Positions 7,526 to 15,573 of a DNA stretch of 56,099 nucleotides are shown here, piece after piece. The stretch covers positions 1 through 56,099 of the forward strand of contig JAQXTA010000063.1 of NCBI GenBank assembly GCA_029219245.1, read 5' to 3'. The notes beneath the pieces were generated by a model, which had not been told where the DNA came from, searched no databases, and saw only the letters and a list, made by a program, of their open reading frames with translations. A program made the position numbers and the translations under genes. Position 1 is the first letter of the stretch. Each line of letters opens with the position of its first letter. The stretch comes from Lachnospiraceae bacterium. Its GTDB lineage: Bacteria > Bacillota > Clostridia > Lachnospirales > Lachnospiraceae.

Positions 7526-8176
7526 TTATAACTTTCCTCTCAGTTCAACCACCTTGCCGATAATCTTTACTGGTTTAGAAACAATCTCTTCATTGCTGAA
7601 GAACATTGGAGCATATATCGGGTTGTTTGAAACCAACTCTATGCCATCTCGATACTTGCGAAGACGTTTGCAGGTAGCATCATCTCCATTTACCATAGCA
7701 ATAACAACATCGCCCGATTCGGCATCATCCTGTTTACGAACTATGACAACATCACCCTCGCACATTCGTGGCTCCATGCTGTTTCCATGTATCTGCAAAC
7801 CGAAGAATGTGCCTGTTTTAGCCATTTCTTCTGTTATTTCTTCTGTATCAATAATATTTTCAACAGCCTCAATTGGAATGCCTGCAGCTACGCGACCTAG
7901 GACGTTAATTACCATACCTTCAGAATGATGTATCATAGCATTTCCGTCATTATCAAAATGCACTTTTTGTCTTAAAAAAGTTCTTCCATATAAAAAGTCA
8001 ATATCTACATTAAAGAGATCAGCAATTTGTTCATACAATTCTTTACTGGGATAACGGCGACCAATTTCCCACATGGCAACTGAACTATTTGAAATTCCTA
8101 ATTCAGAAGCTAAGTCTGCCTGACTCATATTTTTTTCTGTTCTTAATTTCTTGATTATATCTTTGAATTCAGCCAT
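7526..8176 (-). CDS. phage CI/LexA-like repressor with S24 peptidase domain
   Basis: A 216-residue prophage repressor. The N-terminal XRE helix-turn-helix is at about residues 8-62 (SQADLASELGISNSSVAMWE). The C-terminal S24 domain has nucleophile S133 in GNSMEP, general base K170 in ATCKRL, and an Ala98-Gly99 self-cleavage site in VAAGIP. DNA damage through RecA should trigger autocleavage and induction. It is divergent from the truncated cro-like gene, across a region with four 13-bp operator sites. The gene is intact although the prophage is defective, so it may still confer immunity to related phages. Confidence 0.93.
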   Translation of the reverse strand: MAEFKDIIKKLRTEKNMSQADLASELGISNSSVAMWEIGRRYPSKELYEQIADLFNVDIDFLYGRTFLRQKVHFDNDGNAMIHHSEGMVINVLGRVAAGIPIEAVENIIDTEEITEEMAKTGTFFGLQIHGNSMEPRMCEGDVVIVRKQDDAESGDVVIAMVNGDDATCKRLRKYRDGIELVSNNPIYAPMFFSNEEIVSKPVKIIGKVVELRGKL

Positions 8177-8212
8177 TTAATGTTCCTTTCTAGTATTTAT
8201 ATAATGACAATA

Positions 8213-8318
8213 TCACATAAAGTGATAAAAAGCAATCAAAAAAATATTTTTATTACAAAAAGTGATTGACACGACTCACAGATAGTGATATATTCATATA
8301 CAACATCACACATAGTGA
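8213..8318. promoter_or_regulatory. phage repressor operators
   Basis: Three 13-bp palindromes TCACannnnGTGA occur at 8213-8225, 8276-8288 and 8306-8318, with a fourth copy carrying one mismatch at 8253-8265. They lie between the divergent repressor and cro-like genes, as expected for CI/Cro operators. Confidence 0.85.
8266..8294 (+). promoter_or_regulatory. rightward phage promoter (PR-like)
   Basis: TTGACA (8266-8271), a 17-nt spacer and TATATT (8289-8294). An operator palindrome (8276-8288) fills the spacer, so repressor binding would block RNA polymerase directly. Confidence 0.85.
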
Positions 8319-8334
8319 GGAAAGGGGCGTAAAA

Positions 8335-8397
8335 GTGGATAGAGAAAAAATTGCAAAGAGACTTGTAGAATTAAGAGGAAACAGAACGCAAACTTAA
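8335..8397 (+). pseudogene. truncated Cro-like XRE repressor
   Basis: A GTG start behind GAGGAAAGGGG encodes VDREKIAKRLVELRGNRTQT, then stops. This is the first helix region of an XRE/Cro protein, where the family continues with the recognition helix. The sequence switches at about 8392 to an unrelated protein segment, marking a deletion junction that removed the early phage region. Confidence 0.78.
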
Positions 8398-8892
8398 TTT
8401 CACTGGATGGACAGACAGAGTATGGATCATGTAAAGATAAGATTTCCTTGCTGACTGTGGATGAATACCGGAAGTATCGCAATATGATTCCAAATACAGA
8501 TGATTATTGGTGGTGGTTGATTACGCCCTGGAGTACAAAATGTAATGGATATGACACATTAGTAGCCGTTGTTTCTCCCTCGGGCTACTTCGGCTACGAT
8601 GACTGTGGCCTTAGCAGCGGCGTGCGCCCATTTTGTATCTTTTCCTCTGTGGTATCTGATTTTGTGACAAATCTGATTCCTGCATTGGGAAATATACTGG
8701 TTGCGCTTGTGCCTATTATATCAACAGTAGTAAAGGCACTATCTCCAATTTTAGGAATGGTCGGTGAATTGATAGTTGCTTTATTACCGACTATGACTCA
8801 GATTATTAATGCGCTGGCTCCAATTATCCAGATGCTTGCATCTGTAATTTCTGCAACATTAGGAAATGCATTCCAGTTTATCATGCGTAGCT
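8393..8892 (+). pseudogene. fused remnant: DUF6273-like segment joined to tape measure segment
   Basis: Codons from about 8402 read LLTVDEYRKYRNMIPNTDDY, WWWLITPW and GLSSGVRPF, the signature of the DUF6273 domain of phage and ICE proteins. At about 8645 the frame passes into repeated hydrophobic segments (VTNLIPALGNILVALVPIIS, ALSPILGMVGELIVALLPTM) typical of a tail tape measure protein. No single known protein has this order, so it is best read as a product of internal deletions. An internal ATG at 8448 leaves an open frame of 148 codons. Confidence 0.68.
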
Positions 8893-9057
8893 AATCTGAT
8901 GCAAATAGTACGAGGTGAATGTGTATACGATAGGGTAAAAGGTATTGACTCATCGTATATTGATAGACCTGAGTCGATTGCAAAACCGCTTGTTATAGCA
9001 GATGCACGTTGGTTAATAAAAACATGCTTCTATTGTGGACGTGGCAATATTAAGTGA
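8893..9057 (+). pseudogene. phage baseplate-region fragment
   Basis: The segment LMQIVRGECVYDRVKG...IADARWLIKT has the look of a conserved phage baseplate-region protein but keeps only about 45 codons. It starts after an apparent junction near 8890 and loses its frame at about 9030. I cannot name the family with certainty. Confidence 0.5.
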
Positions 9058-9694
9058 TGTGCAGAAAATACACCACACAGTTCCGGTGTATGGTGGAAAA
9101 GCATTTTTAGGTGGTGATGGATACGATGTTTCAACACTGAAAGTAGATGGAATGGTGCCGGAAACGGATTATACTGTCTCTTATGAGAATGATTTGATGA
9201 TTATATCGCTGTTAGGTGATTTTGAATCATTTACATCGATAGAAATTGATGTTGATGTGGATTTGGCAGGACGTGTGCTGATTGTTCCGATCATGGAAGG
9301 TGGCAAGATACCAGCAGAAGATGTGCTGCAAAAAGTCTATGATGTATGTAGTGCAGACGATGTACGGCCAATGACAGACAAGGTCATTGTACAACCACCT
9401 ACACAAATAGAATATGAGATTGATGTTACTTATTACACAACGCCGGAAAACGAATCTGATTGTATCAAGACCATTGAAGGTAAAGATGGAGCCATTGACC
9501 GATTTATTGAGTGGCAGGATACGAAAATGGGACGTGATATTAATCCGGATAAACTGAGAGCTTTATGCTTATCCCCTGATGGTGGAAGTGGTTGTACCAG
9601 AATTATGGTTACATCTCCGGAGTATACAGAATTAAAAGAAACAGAAGTAGCAAAGTGCAAGCGTATCTCTATAAAACATGTGCTGGAGGTGTAG
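9035..9694 (+). pseudogene. baseplate J-like protein, C-terminal part
   Basis: 219 codons, of which the C-terminal half (GRVLIVPIMEGGKIPAED, QKVYDVCS..DVRPMTD, then the IEYEIDVTYYT region) resembles baseplate J (P2 gpJ) proteins that form the rim of a contractile-tail baseplate. The N-terminal portion matches no baseplate J start, and normal length is above 300 residues, so it is probably truncated or chimeric. It is followed 3 nt later by the tail protein I gene, the P2-like order J-I. Confidence 0.65.
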
Positions 9695-9697
9695 CAG

Positions 9698-10264
9698 ATG
9701 AGCAATACAGATAACATGAATTTTCTCGAGCTATTACCGACATTCATGAGGACGGATGAGACAGATATTGCGCTGTCAGCAGCTGTAGATAGAATTACCG
9801 AAAGCCTATCTGCAAGGGTAAAATTGCTTACCACATGGGATCAGATTGATTACATGAGTGCGGAAGAACTGGATATGCTCGCGGATGAACTACACATAAG
9901 CTGGTATGACAAAAACGCTTCTACGAATATCAAACGAAGTATAATTAAGGATTCTGATATTGTACACGCAAAGTTAGGTACAAATTGGGCTGTCATGCGT
10001 GTAATTAAAACATACTTTGGAGAAGGAAAGATTGTAGACTGGTTCGATTATGAAGGGAAACCACATCATTTTAAGATAGAAACGGTAAATCAGTCTATTT
10101 TGAAAGAAAAAGAAAAGGCATTTTTGGAAATTCTGGATGCAGTCAAAAGGAAAAGTGCAGTTCTGGATGCGATTGAGCTTGTGTGTGATGGTGAGTGTAA
10201 TGTTAATGTATTTTTATTAAATTATGAAACAGAAAAAATTATAACAGAAGGGATTAAGAAGTAA
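9698..10264 (+). CDS. phage tail protein I (P2 gpI-like)
   Basis: A 188-residue protein with FLELLPTFMRTD, then DMLADELHISWYD and the THWAVMRV-type segment (here TNWAVMRVIKTYFGEGKIVD) typical of tail protein I. It would be a baseplate component of a contractile tail. Length fits the family and a GGAGG site lies 8 nt before the start, so this gene looks complete. It is the last recognisable phage gene before attR. No tail fibre gene follows. Confidence 0.82.
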   Translation: MSNTDNMNFLELLPTFMRTDETDIALSAAVDRITESLSARVKLLTTWDQIDYMSAEELDMLADELHISWYDKNASTNIKRSIIKDSDIVHAKLGTNWAVMRVIKTYFGEGKIVDWFDYEGKPHHFKIETVNQSILKEKEKAFLEILDAVKRKSAVLDAIELVCDGECNVNVFLLNYETEKIITEGIKK

Positions 10265-10425
10265 CTGTAGTTGTTAATAGTATCGTGTTGCATTTCGTGT
10301 TGCATAGTTTTGCAAAATAGTATAATTTGTTTGATGCAATCATACAAAATTATAAATAAATATAATTAAAAATGCAGTATTTATAATGCTTTCGCTAAAA
10401 CGCAGATATTTTCTTAATTATTAAA
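10265..10425. other. right-end prophage DNA with arm-type repeats
   Basis: AT-rich non-coding DNA. Positions 10285-10308 match 1099-1122 in 23 of 24 bases. Within it GTGTTGCAT occurs twice, three bases apart, so this is a candidate arm-type binding site for the integrase N-terminal domain. Confidence 0.5.
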
Positions 10426-10504
10426 TACCGGTTCGATTCCGGTCGCCGGCAGTAAAAAACCCTTGATTTCTCAAGGGTTTTTTATTTGTGTTGCATTTCA
10501 TGTT
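10426..10504 (+). repeat. attR, 79-bp direct repeat (right)
   Basis: A perfect copy of 1037-1115. It includes the T-arm and acceptor end of tRNA-Leu and the adjacent terminator, but no full tRNA. It marks the right edge of the prophage. Confidence 0.93.
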
Positions 10505-10690
10505 ACAATTCTTACTGTTATACCTTTCCATTTTTCAGAAATAAATTTCGGATAGTCAATATATTGACCTCTGGCATAGCTTTTTGAAGTTCCACTACGC
10601 ATAGGACCAAATGCTACCAATAATACAGTTTTTGGCGAGTAGACTTGAGCTATCAGATTGACTGCGCGTTGGACAGCTTGTAGTAATCCC
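10505..10690 (-). pseudogene. second integrase remnant beyond attR
   Basis: The minus strand reads QRAVNL..AQVYSPKTV, VAFGPMR and YIDYPKFISEKWKG, then RIVT. These are collinear with internal segments of the first integrase but with the intervening segments deleted. At 10504 the deleted frame joins directly to the att-encoded integrase tail. This is the left end of a related, older element once integrated at the same tRNA. Confidence 0.82.
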
Positions 10691-10822
10691 AGACACTTCC
10701 CAGAGCCATATCGGAGAAAGAAAGGTTGGGAGAAGCCTGTGTGGATGCAGTGATATTTGCCTAGTAGGTTATCAGCCGGAAGAGGATCTTTTTTATCGGT
10801 ACTTTCAAAAGGAGAACGCGAA

Positions 10823-10943
10823 ATGGAAAATAAAAATGCATACACCAGTAGCACTCAGAAAGCAGATAGATGGAAAAATGTACGTTGCGGGAGTGTATTT
10901 CAATGAGGATGCAAAGGAAAACATTAAGGAAAAAATCAAGTAG
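10823..10943 (+). pseudogene. possible TnpW-like small protein, frameshifted
   Basis: An AAAAGGAG site precedes ATG at 10823 (MENKNAYTSSTQ). After a frame change the sequence reads VALRKQIDGKMYVAGVYF followed by NEDAKENIKEKIK and a stop. The second part resembles small TnpW-type proteins of Clostridia transposons. It is probably a leftover of the second element. Weak call. Confidence 0.35.
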
Positions 10944-11085
10944 ACGTTAGAGAATGATGTGAAGATGTCCCAAAATACGGCAGTCTGATGTAACGAAATA
11001 AATAGATTTTTAAAAGGGAGTAATGTATAATTAAGAGCGAAAAATTGATATTTGTATGGATAACCATTGGTTGGAGGTTAAGAGC
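10944..11085. other. junction between element remnants and chromosome
   Basis: I see no gene, hairpin or repeat here. The distal att copy expected for the second element is not present, so the boundary of acquired DNA cannot be placed exactly. Confidence 0.4.
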
Positions 11086-12120
11086 ATGGTATCATTTGAA
11101 AGTGACTATATTGCCGGAGCGCACCCGGAAATCATCAGAAAATTAGGAGAAACAAATCTTGAGTGTCTGTCTGGATATGGAACAGATAAATATTGTAACA
11201 GCGCAAGAGATAAAATACGTAAGGCCTGCGGCTTGGAACAAGCAGATGTGGAGTTCCTTGTCGGCGGGACGCAGACCAATGCAGTTATCATCTCAACGAT
11301 GCTTGCCGATTATGAGGGTGTAGTTGCAGCAAAAACCGGACATGTGAGTATACATGAAGCCGGGGCAATAGAGTTTACCGGGCATGAAGTTCTGGAACTT
11401 CCTCAAGAGAATGGGAAAATTATGCCGGAGATTTTAGGTCAGTATCTTGCCGACTTTTTTTCAGACGGCAATCATGAGCACATGACATTTCCGGGAATGG
11501 TTTATCTGTCATATCCGACAGAGTATGGCACGCTGTACAAAAAAGCTGAATTGGAGGCAATTTCCCGAATCTGTCATTGTTATCATATCCCGCTGTTTAT
11601 TGATGGCGCACGGCTTGGATATGGTCTGATGAGCAGCCGAGCAGAATTGACTCTTTCGGATATTGCAAATCTGTGCGATGTGTTTTATATCGGCGGCACA
11701 AAGGTTGGCGCACTATGTGGAGAAGCTGTTGTTTTCACAAAGGGAAATAAGCCAAAGAACTTTATGACATCTGTGAAAAAGCGTGGAGCTCTTCTTGCAA
11801 AGGGCAGGATTTTGGGCGTGCAGTTTGATACGTTGTTTACAAATGATTTGTACTTTCACATCAGCCGCCATGCTATCGAAATGGCGGAGCGAATGAAAGA
11901 AATGTTCTTGTCGTATGGCCTGCGTCTTTATTTGGATTCTCCTACGAATCAGCAATTTGTGATACTGAAAAACGAACAGATGGATGCAATGAGGGAACGG
12001 ATTACTTTCAGTTTTTGGGAGAAGTATGATGAGTCTCATACAGTTGTCAGATTTGCAACGAGTTGGTCAACAACAGAAGATGACCTTGCTGCACTAAAAG
12101 AGACTCTTTCAGTACTGTGA
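11086..12120 (+). CDS. low-specificity L-threonine aldolase-like PLP enzyme
   Basis: A 344-residue fold-type I PLP enzyme that likely splits L-threonine or allo-threonine to glycine and acetaldehyde. Visible family features are SDYIAGAHPEI at the start, GGTQTNA (about 60-66), FIDGARLGYGL with the PLP-binding Asp, and the Schiff-base Lys in GGTKVGAL. The start at 11086 is chosen because GGAGG lies 8 nt upstream; a start at 11056 lacks a site. It is monocistronic with a terminator at 12173. Related beta-eliminating lyases share the fold, so substrate specificity is not certain. Confidence 0.87.
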   Translation: MVSFESDYIAGAHPEIIRKLGETNLECLSGYGTDKYCNSARDKIRKACGLEQADVEFLVGGTQTNAVIISTMLADYEGVVAAKTGHVSIHEAGAIEFTGHEVLELPQENGKIMPEILGQYLADFFSDGNHEHMTFPGMVYLSYPTEYGTLYKKAELEAISRICHCYHIPLFIDGARLGYGLMSSRAELTLSDIANLCDVFYIGGTKVGALCGEAVVFTKGNKPKNFMTSVKKRGALLAKGRILGVQFDTLFTNDLYFHISRHAIEMAERMKEMFLSYGLRLYLDSPTNQQFVILKNEQMDAMRERITFSFWEKYDESHTVVRFATSWSTTEDDLAALKETLSVL

Positions 12121-12172
12121 TTTTACAGCTTCCAGTTTTTCAAACAAATCAAATAGAGAATATAGTTTATTT

Positions 12173-12212
12173 AGCCACTGTAGAAATGTGAAAACTACAG
12201 TGGCTTTCTTGT
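12173..12212 (+). terminator. terminator after threonine aldolase gene
   Basis: AGCCACTGTAG/CTACAGTGGCT hairpin with a short T-rich tail. Confidence 0.7.
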
Positions 12213-12334
12213 TAAACTCTTCGGTAGAGCATATCTCGGTAATTAATTATTCAAGTTTATCAACAGTAGTGTAGAAGTATTCTTTGCACATATACCATCC
12301 CATATGATTTTGGTTGAGATGTTTTTTCCTATCG

Positions 12335-12892
12335 TTAGAAACGGAAAACAATCCCAACTATCGCTGCTGCCAGAAGCCAGCATGCAGGATGCAGCTTTTT
12401 CAGTTTCTTGTTTTGCATGGCGAAAAAAACGATGATTGCAAGAATAATGGTTTTGATTGCAGGAGAAAAACCGAAATCCGTTTCCACAAACAAAGATACT
12501 TTACACAGATTATAAACAGCCATGGCAATCAGTGCAGTTACTGCAGGGCGGATGCCGCAAAAAGCGGCTTTTACGTAGCGGTTTTCACTAAAATTACTTA
12601 AAAATTTTGCAATCAGAATAATGACGATGACACTGGGTGTTACCAGTCCGAGGGTAGCCATCAGTCCGCCAATGATTCCTGCGGTATGAAAGCCGGCATA
12701 AGTTGCCATATTGAGACCTAAGGGTCCGGGGGTTGACTCACTAATCGCAATCATATTGGTAAGTTCCTTCATGGTGTACCAATTCTTTGACTCAACCAGA
12801 TCCATCAGATAAGGAATCGTTGCCGGACCACCACCTACTGCAAATAATCCTATCTTAAAGAAAGTGAAAAAAAGGTCTATAAGTTTATTCAT
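12335..12892 (-). CDS. chrA: chromate transporter, C-terminal half protein
   Basis: A single CHR-domain membrane protein of about 185 residues with roughly five to six hydrophobic segments. The signatures FAVGGGPATIPYLMDLV and ESTPGPLGLNMATYAG correspond to the conserved GGG and TPGP motifs. Split ChrA proteins work as a pair of antiparallel half-transporters, exporting chromate or another oxyanion. The start at 12892 overlaps the stop of the upstream partner (ATGAATAA), indicating translational coupling. The physiological substrate in a gut anaerobe is unknown. Confidence 0.88.
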   Translation of the reverse strand: MNKLIDLFFTFFKIGLFAVGGGPATIPYLMDLVESKNWYTMKELTNMIAISESTPGPLGLNMATYAGFHTAGIIGGLMATLGLVTPSVIVIILIAKFLSNFSENRYVKAAFCGIRPAVTALIAMAVYNLCKVSLFVETDFGFSPAIKTIILAIIVFFAMQNKKLKKLHPACWLLAAAIVGIVFRF

Positions 12893-13442
12893 TTTTTTCA
12901 CGCGCCTCCTTTTTTCCAAATCTATCTACCAGGATTCCTGTTATTCCAGCCATCAGTACAAGCACGATGAGCGGAATATCTGTCAGCATGGATAATAAAA
13001 ACGCAAGAATACATATCATCCAGGTTACTGGGGAAACAAGACTCTTTTTTGCCAGCGTTATGACCGTATTCAGCATCAGTGCACATACCACACCGCGGAC
13101 ACCCATAAGTGCATGGGAAAGCCAGATGTTGTCCATAAATTGTTCAAGGCATAATGCAACTATGGTAATAATGATGACAGAAGGACTGAGCATACCGAGT
13201 GTGGAAATAATACCGCCAGCCACGCCTTTTTTGCGGTATCCTACAAATGTAGCGGTGTTGACTGCAATGATACCGGGGGTACACTGCCCGATGGCATAAC
13301 AATCAATGAGTTCTTCCTCGGTAATCCATTTTTTCTTTTCCACCAGTTCGTATTTCAGCATAGGAAGCATGGTTAGCCCACCACCGAAAGTGAGACCGCC
13401 TATCCTGAAAAAAGCAAAATACAGTTCCAAAAATTCTTTCAT
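12885..13442 (-). CDS. chrA: chromate transporter, N-terminal half protein
   Basis: A CHR-domain half-transporter of about 185 residues, with LTFGGGLTMLPMLKYELV and GQCTPGIIAVNTATFVGY motifs. It is the first gene of the two-gene chrA operon and paralogous to the downstream half. The start at 13442 (MKEFLEL) is preferred, with AGGAG 12 nt upstream; a TTG four codons earlier has no spacing for that site. Short-chain CHR pairs are common in Firmicutes. Confidence 0.88.
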   Translation of the reverse strand: MKEFLELYFAFFRIGGLTFGGGLTMLPMLKYELVEKKKWITEEELIDCYAIGQCTPGIIAVNTATFVGYRKKGVAGGIISTLGMLSPSVIIITIVALCLEQFMDNIWLSHALMGVRGVVCALMLNTVITLAKKSLVSPVTWMICILAFLLSMLTDIPLIVLVLMAGITGILVDRFGKKEAREKNE

Positions 13443-13484
13443 ATCACTTAACAACTCCTTTATAAGATAAAACTAATAAGTATT

Positions 13485-14243
13485 TCACAAAGAAAAACAT
13501 GCAGTTATCTGGAGGGAATATCCGTCCGTAGTTTTTGCATAAATCTTACCGCGATGCGCCGCCACAATTGCTTGGGCAATTGAAAGACCGATTCCATAAC
13601 CACCTGTCTTGGAATTGTGTGAGGAATCCATCCGGTAGAAGCGCTCGAACAGCAGATTCAGTTTGTCTTTTGGAATATAGTCTGTTGTCGTGTTCCATAC
13701 AGATAACTGTAGGTTTTTGTTCTGTCTTTCCAGTGTCAGGGAAATGGTACCATTGTCAGGAGAATACTTTAAGGCGTTATCCAACAACAGGCTTACTAAT
13801 TGCCGGATTGCTTTTTCATTTCCTGTTAAAGATAGCATAGGCTGTATATTACATTGAAATAGTTTACCTTGTGTTTGCGCCAGTATCTGAAAGGAAGCAG
13901 ACGTTTCACTGACAACATCAGAAAGGGGAAATGCAATCATTTGCATAGATTTATCGGTTTCTTCCATACGAGAGAGGTACACTAGGTCATTGGTTAAGTC
14001 TGTTAGACGTTTCGATTGTTTCTGAATATCTGTCATCCATTCGTTTTCACCGAATTCCATTTCAAGAACATCGGTATCTGCTTTGATAATGGTTAGAGGT
14101 GTTTTTATCTCATGACCGGCTTCCAGATAGGATAGTGCTTCCTGCCCGTCATAGACTGCATCTACAGTATAGTTATTTTTTTCCAGTATTCGGATGATTG
14201 CTCGTGATAAAGAGTGTTCATCCTCAGCCAGTAATAGTTTCAT
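13485..14243 (-). pseudogene. response regulator N-terminus fused to histidine kinase C-terminus
   Basis: About 43 residues of an OmpR-type receiver (MKLLLAEDEHSLSRAIIRIL...YDGQEALSYLEAG) run directly into a sensor kinase core from the H-box (GHEIKTPLTII). The kinase part keeps N-box (LLLDNALKYSPDNG), G1 and G2 (GGYGIGLSIAQAIV). The receiver has lost its phospho-acceptor Asp, the rest of the domain and the DNA-binding domain. The kinase has lost its membrane sensor. This is best explained by one in-frame deletion between two adjacent genes, joined at a short Glu/Asp-Ala-Gly segment that is common to such proteins. A start at 14243 is supported by AGGAA. It faces the VTC locus divergently and was probably its regulator. 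Confidence 0.85.
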
Positions 14244-14404
14244 AAAGTTCCTGCTTTCCATTCGATGGGTTTATGCAATCCAATATTGTTTTCTCCTATT
14301 GTACCATAATGGCATTCAAACAGTAATGAAAATAAAAAATTTTTATTTTTTTAAGTCTAATTAGGGTTGGGACAATATAATGTAACCGAAAAGGAGGCAT
14401 ATGT

Positions 14405-14866
14405 ATGGCATATCAAACCGTATTTAAGCGTTATGAACTGAAATATATGCTTACACGAGAGCAGAAAAATAGGATTTTGAAGGCGATGGCTCCCTATATG
14501 GAACTGGACCGGTTCGGACGTTCGACCATTCGTAACGTTTATTATGATACGCTGCATCCTGTGGTTTTTCTTTCCTATGAAAGAGAAGCGTATTATGCCA
14601 AAGATGAATCGGATTTCCGCGTGACTCTTGATGATACTATTTTGTGTCGGCAGGAAGATATTTCGTTGGAATCTGAGGTATATGGAACACCGATTCTTCC
14701 GGAGAATGTAGTACTGATGGAGGTAAAGTGTTCCGGCGGCATTCCCATCTGGATGACGAATGTGTTGTTCGGAGAGCACATTTATAAGACTTCATTTTCG
14801 AAATACGGAACAGCTTATAAAAGGATAATATTTCCTAAATTAAAGGAGGGTACATATCATGATTAA
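14405..14866 (+). pseudogene. VTC-domain polyphosphate polymerase-like protein, internally deleted
   Basis: It starts like VTC-domain proteins (FKRYELKYMLTREQK, IRNVYYDT) and ends like them (ILPENVVLMEVKCSG, HIYKTSFSKYGTAYKRII). After IRNVYYDTLH it jumps to FLSYEREAYYAK, losing roughly 90 residues that normally hold the basic strands of the catalytic tunnel. The product is 153 residues instead of about 240. The frame is kept, so a stable stub might be made, but polymerase activity is unlikely. The stop overlaps the start of the DUF4956 gene. Confidence 0.75.
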
Positions 14867-15554
14867 TTCATTTTTTCAAGGTGTTTTTGATGCGGATATG
14901 ACCGGTACGATCAGTGTATCCGATTTTATGATTTGCATAGGTGGTTCGCTGCTGATTGGATTGCTATTGGCAGTGGGCTATATGTATCGGTCACGTTATA
15001 CCAAAAGCTTTATTGTTACATTGGCACTGCTTCCGGCAGTCGTTTGTGTAGTTATTATGATGGTAAATGGAAATGTTGGAGCAGGAGTTGCAGTGGCGGG
15101 AGCTTTCAGCTTGGTTCGTTTTCGTTCTGTCCCCGGTACAGCCAGAGAGATTACAATGTTGTTTCTGGCTATGGGTGCCGGTTTGATTGCAGGGATGGGA
15201 TATATTGGGTTTGCGCTACTGTTTACAATGATTATGTGTTTACTTAGTATTTTGTATAATCATTTGGATTTTGGTTTTCGTAAAAATGCGGCGCGATATA
15301 AAACTTTGAATATTATGATTCCGGAAGATTTGGATTATACAGGCGTGTTTGATGAGATTTTAAAAAATTATGCCAGTACCTATGAACTTGTGCGGGTAAA
15401 AACTACGAATATGGGAAGTATGTTCCATTTGACATATCATCTGACGCTCCGGGATGGAGAGAAAGAAAAAGAAATGATTGACAAACTCAGATGCCGCAAC
15501 GGGAATCTGGAAATTACAGTCTCCAAGCAGGAAACAGTTGTAGCTGAGCTGTAA
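14859..15554 (+). CDS. DUF4956 membrane protein
   Basis: A 231-residue protein with about four hydrophobic segments between residues 20 and 120 (including GGSLLIGLLLAVGYMYRS and AVVCVVIMMVNGNVGAGVAV), then a soluble C-terminal alpha/beta domain. The GAGVAVAGAFSLVRFRS segment is characteristic of DUF4956. This family is regularly found next to VTC-domain and CotH or Cthe_2159 proteins and is thought to work with them at the membrane. AAGGAGG precedes the start, overlapping the upstream stop. It appears intact, although its partners are damaged. Confidence 0.85.
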   Translation: MINSFFQGVFDADMTGTISVSDFMICIGGSLLIGLLLAVGYMYRSRYTKSFIVTLALLPAVVCVVIMMVNGNVGAGVAVAGAFSLVRFRSVPGTAREITMLFLAMGAGLIAGMGYIGFALLFTMIMCLLSILYNHLDFGFRKNAARYKTLNIMIPEDLDYTGVFDEILKNYASTYELVRVKTTNMGSMFHLTYHLTLRDGEKEKEMIDKLRCRNGNLEITVSKQETVVAEL

Positions 15555-15573
15555 GAGAGGAGGAAAATCATCC

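Larger units (their letters stand above)
1037..10504. mobile_element. decayed P2-like prophage in tRNA-Leu
   Basis: The element is bounded by perfect 79-bp repeats. Order from the left: broken integrase with an IS21 insertion, AbiF-type cargo with small RNA, SWIM protein, DUF4177 protein, CI-like repressor, operators, truncated cro, then fused remnants of DUF6273, tape measure, baseplate and tail protein I genes. Replication, packaging, capsid and lysis genes are absent, so large internal deletions have occurred. About 9.4 kb remains, of which 2.6 kb is the IS. Confidence 0.9.

Noticed and set aside
10498..10854. 118-codon frame as an intact gene
   Set aside because: Only its second half matches the integrase, with internal segments missing, so it is a remnant and not a functional gene.
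14357..14779. 140-codon frame antisense to the VTC gene
   Set aside because: Composition fits a shadow of the sense gene, with no ribosome binding site and no recognisable domain.
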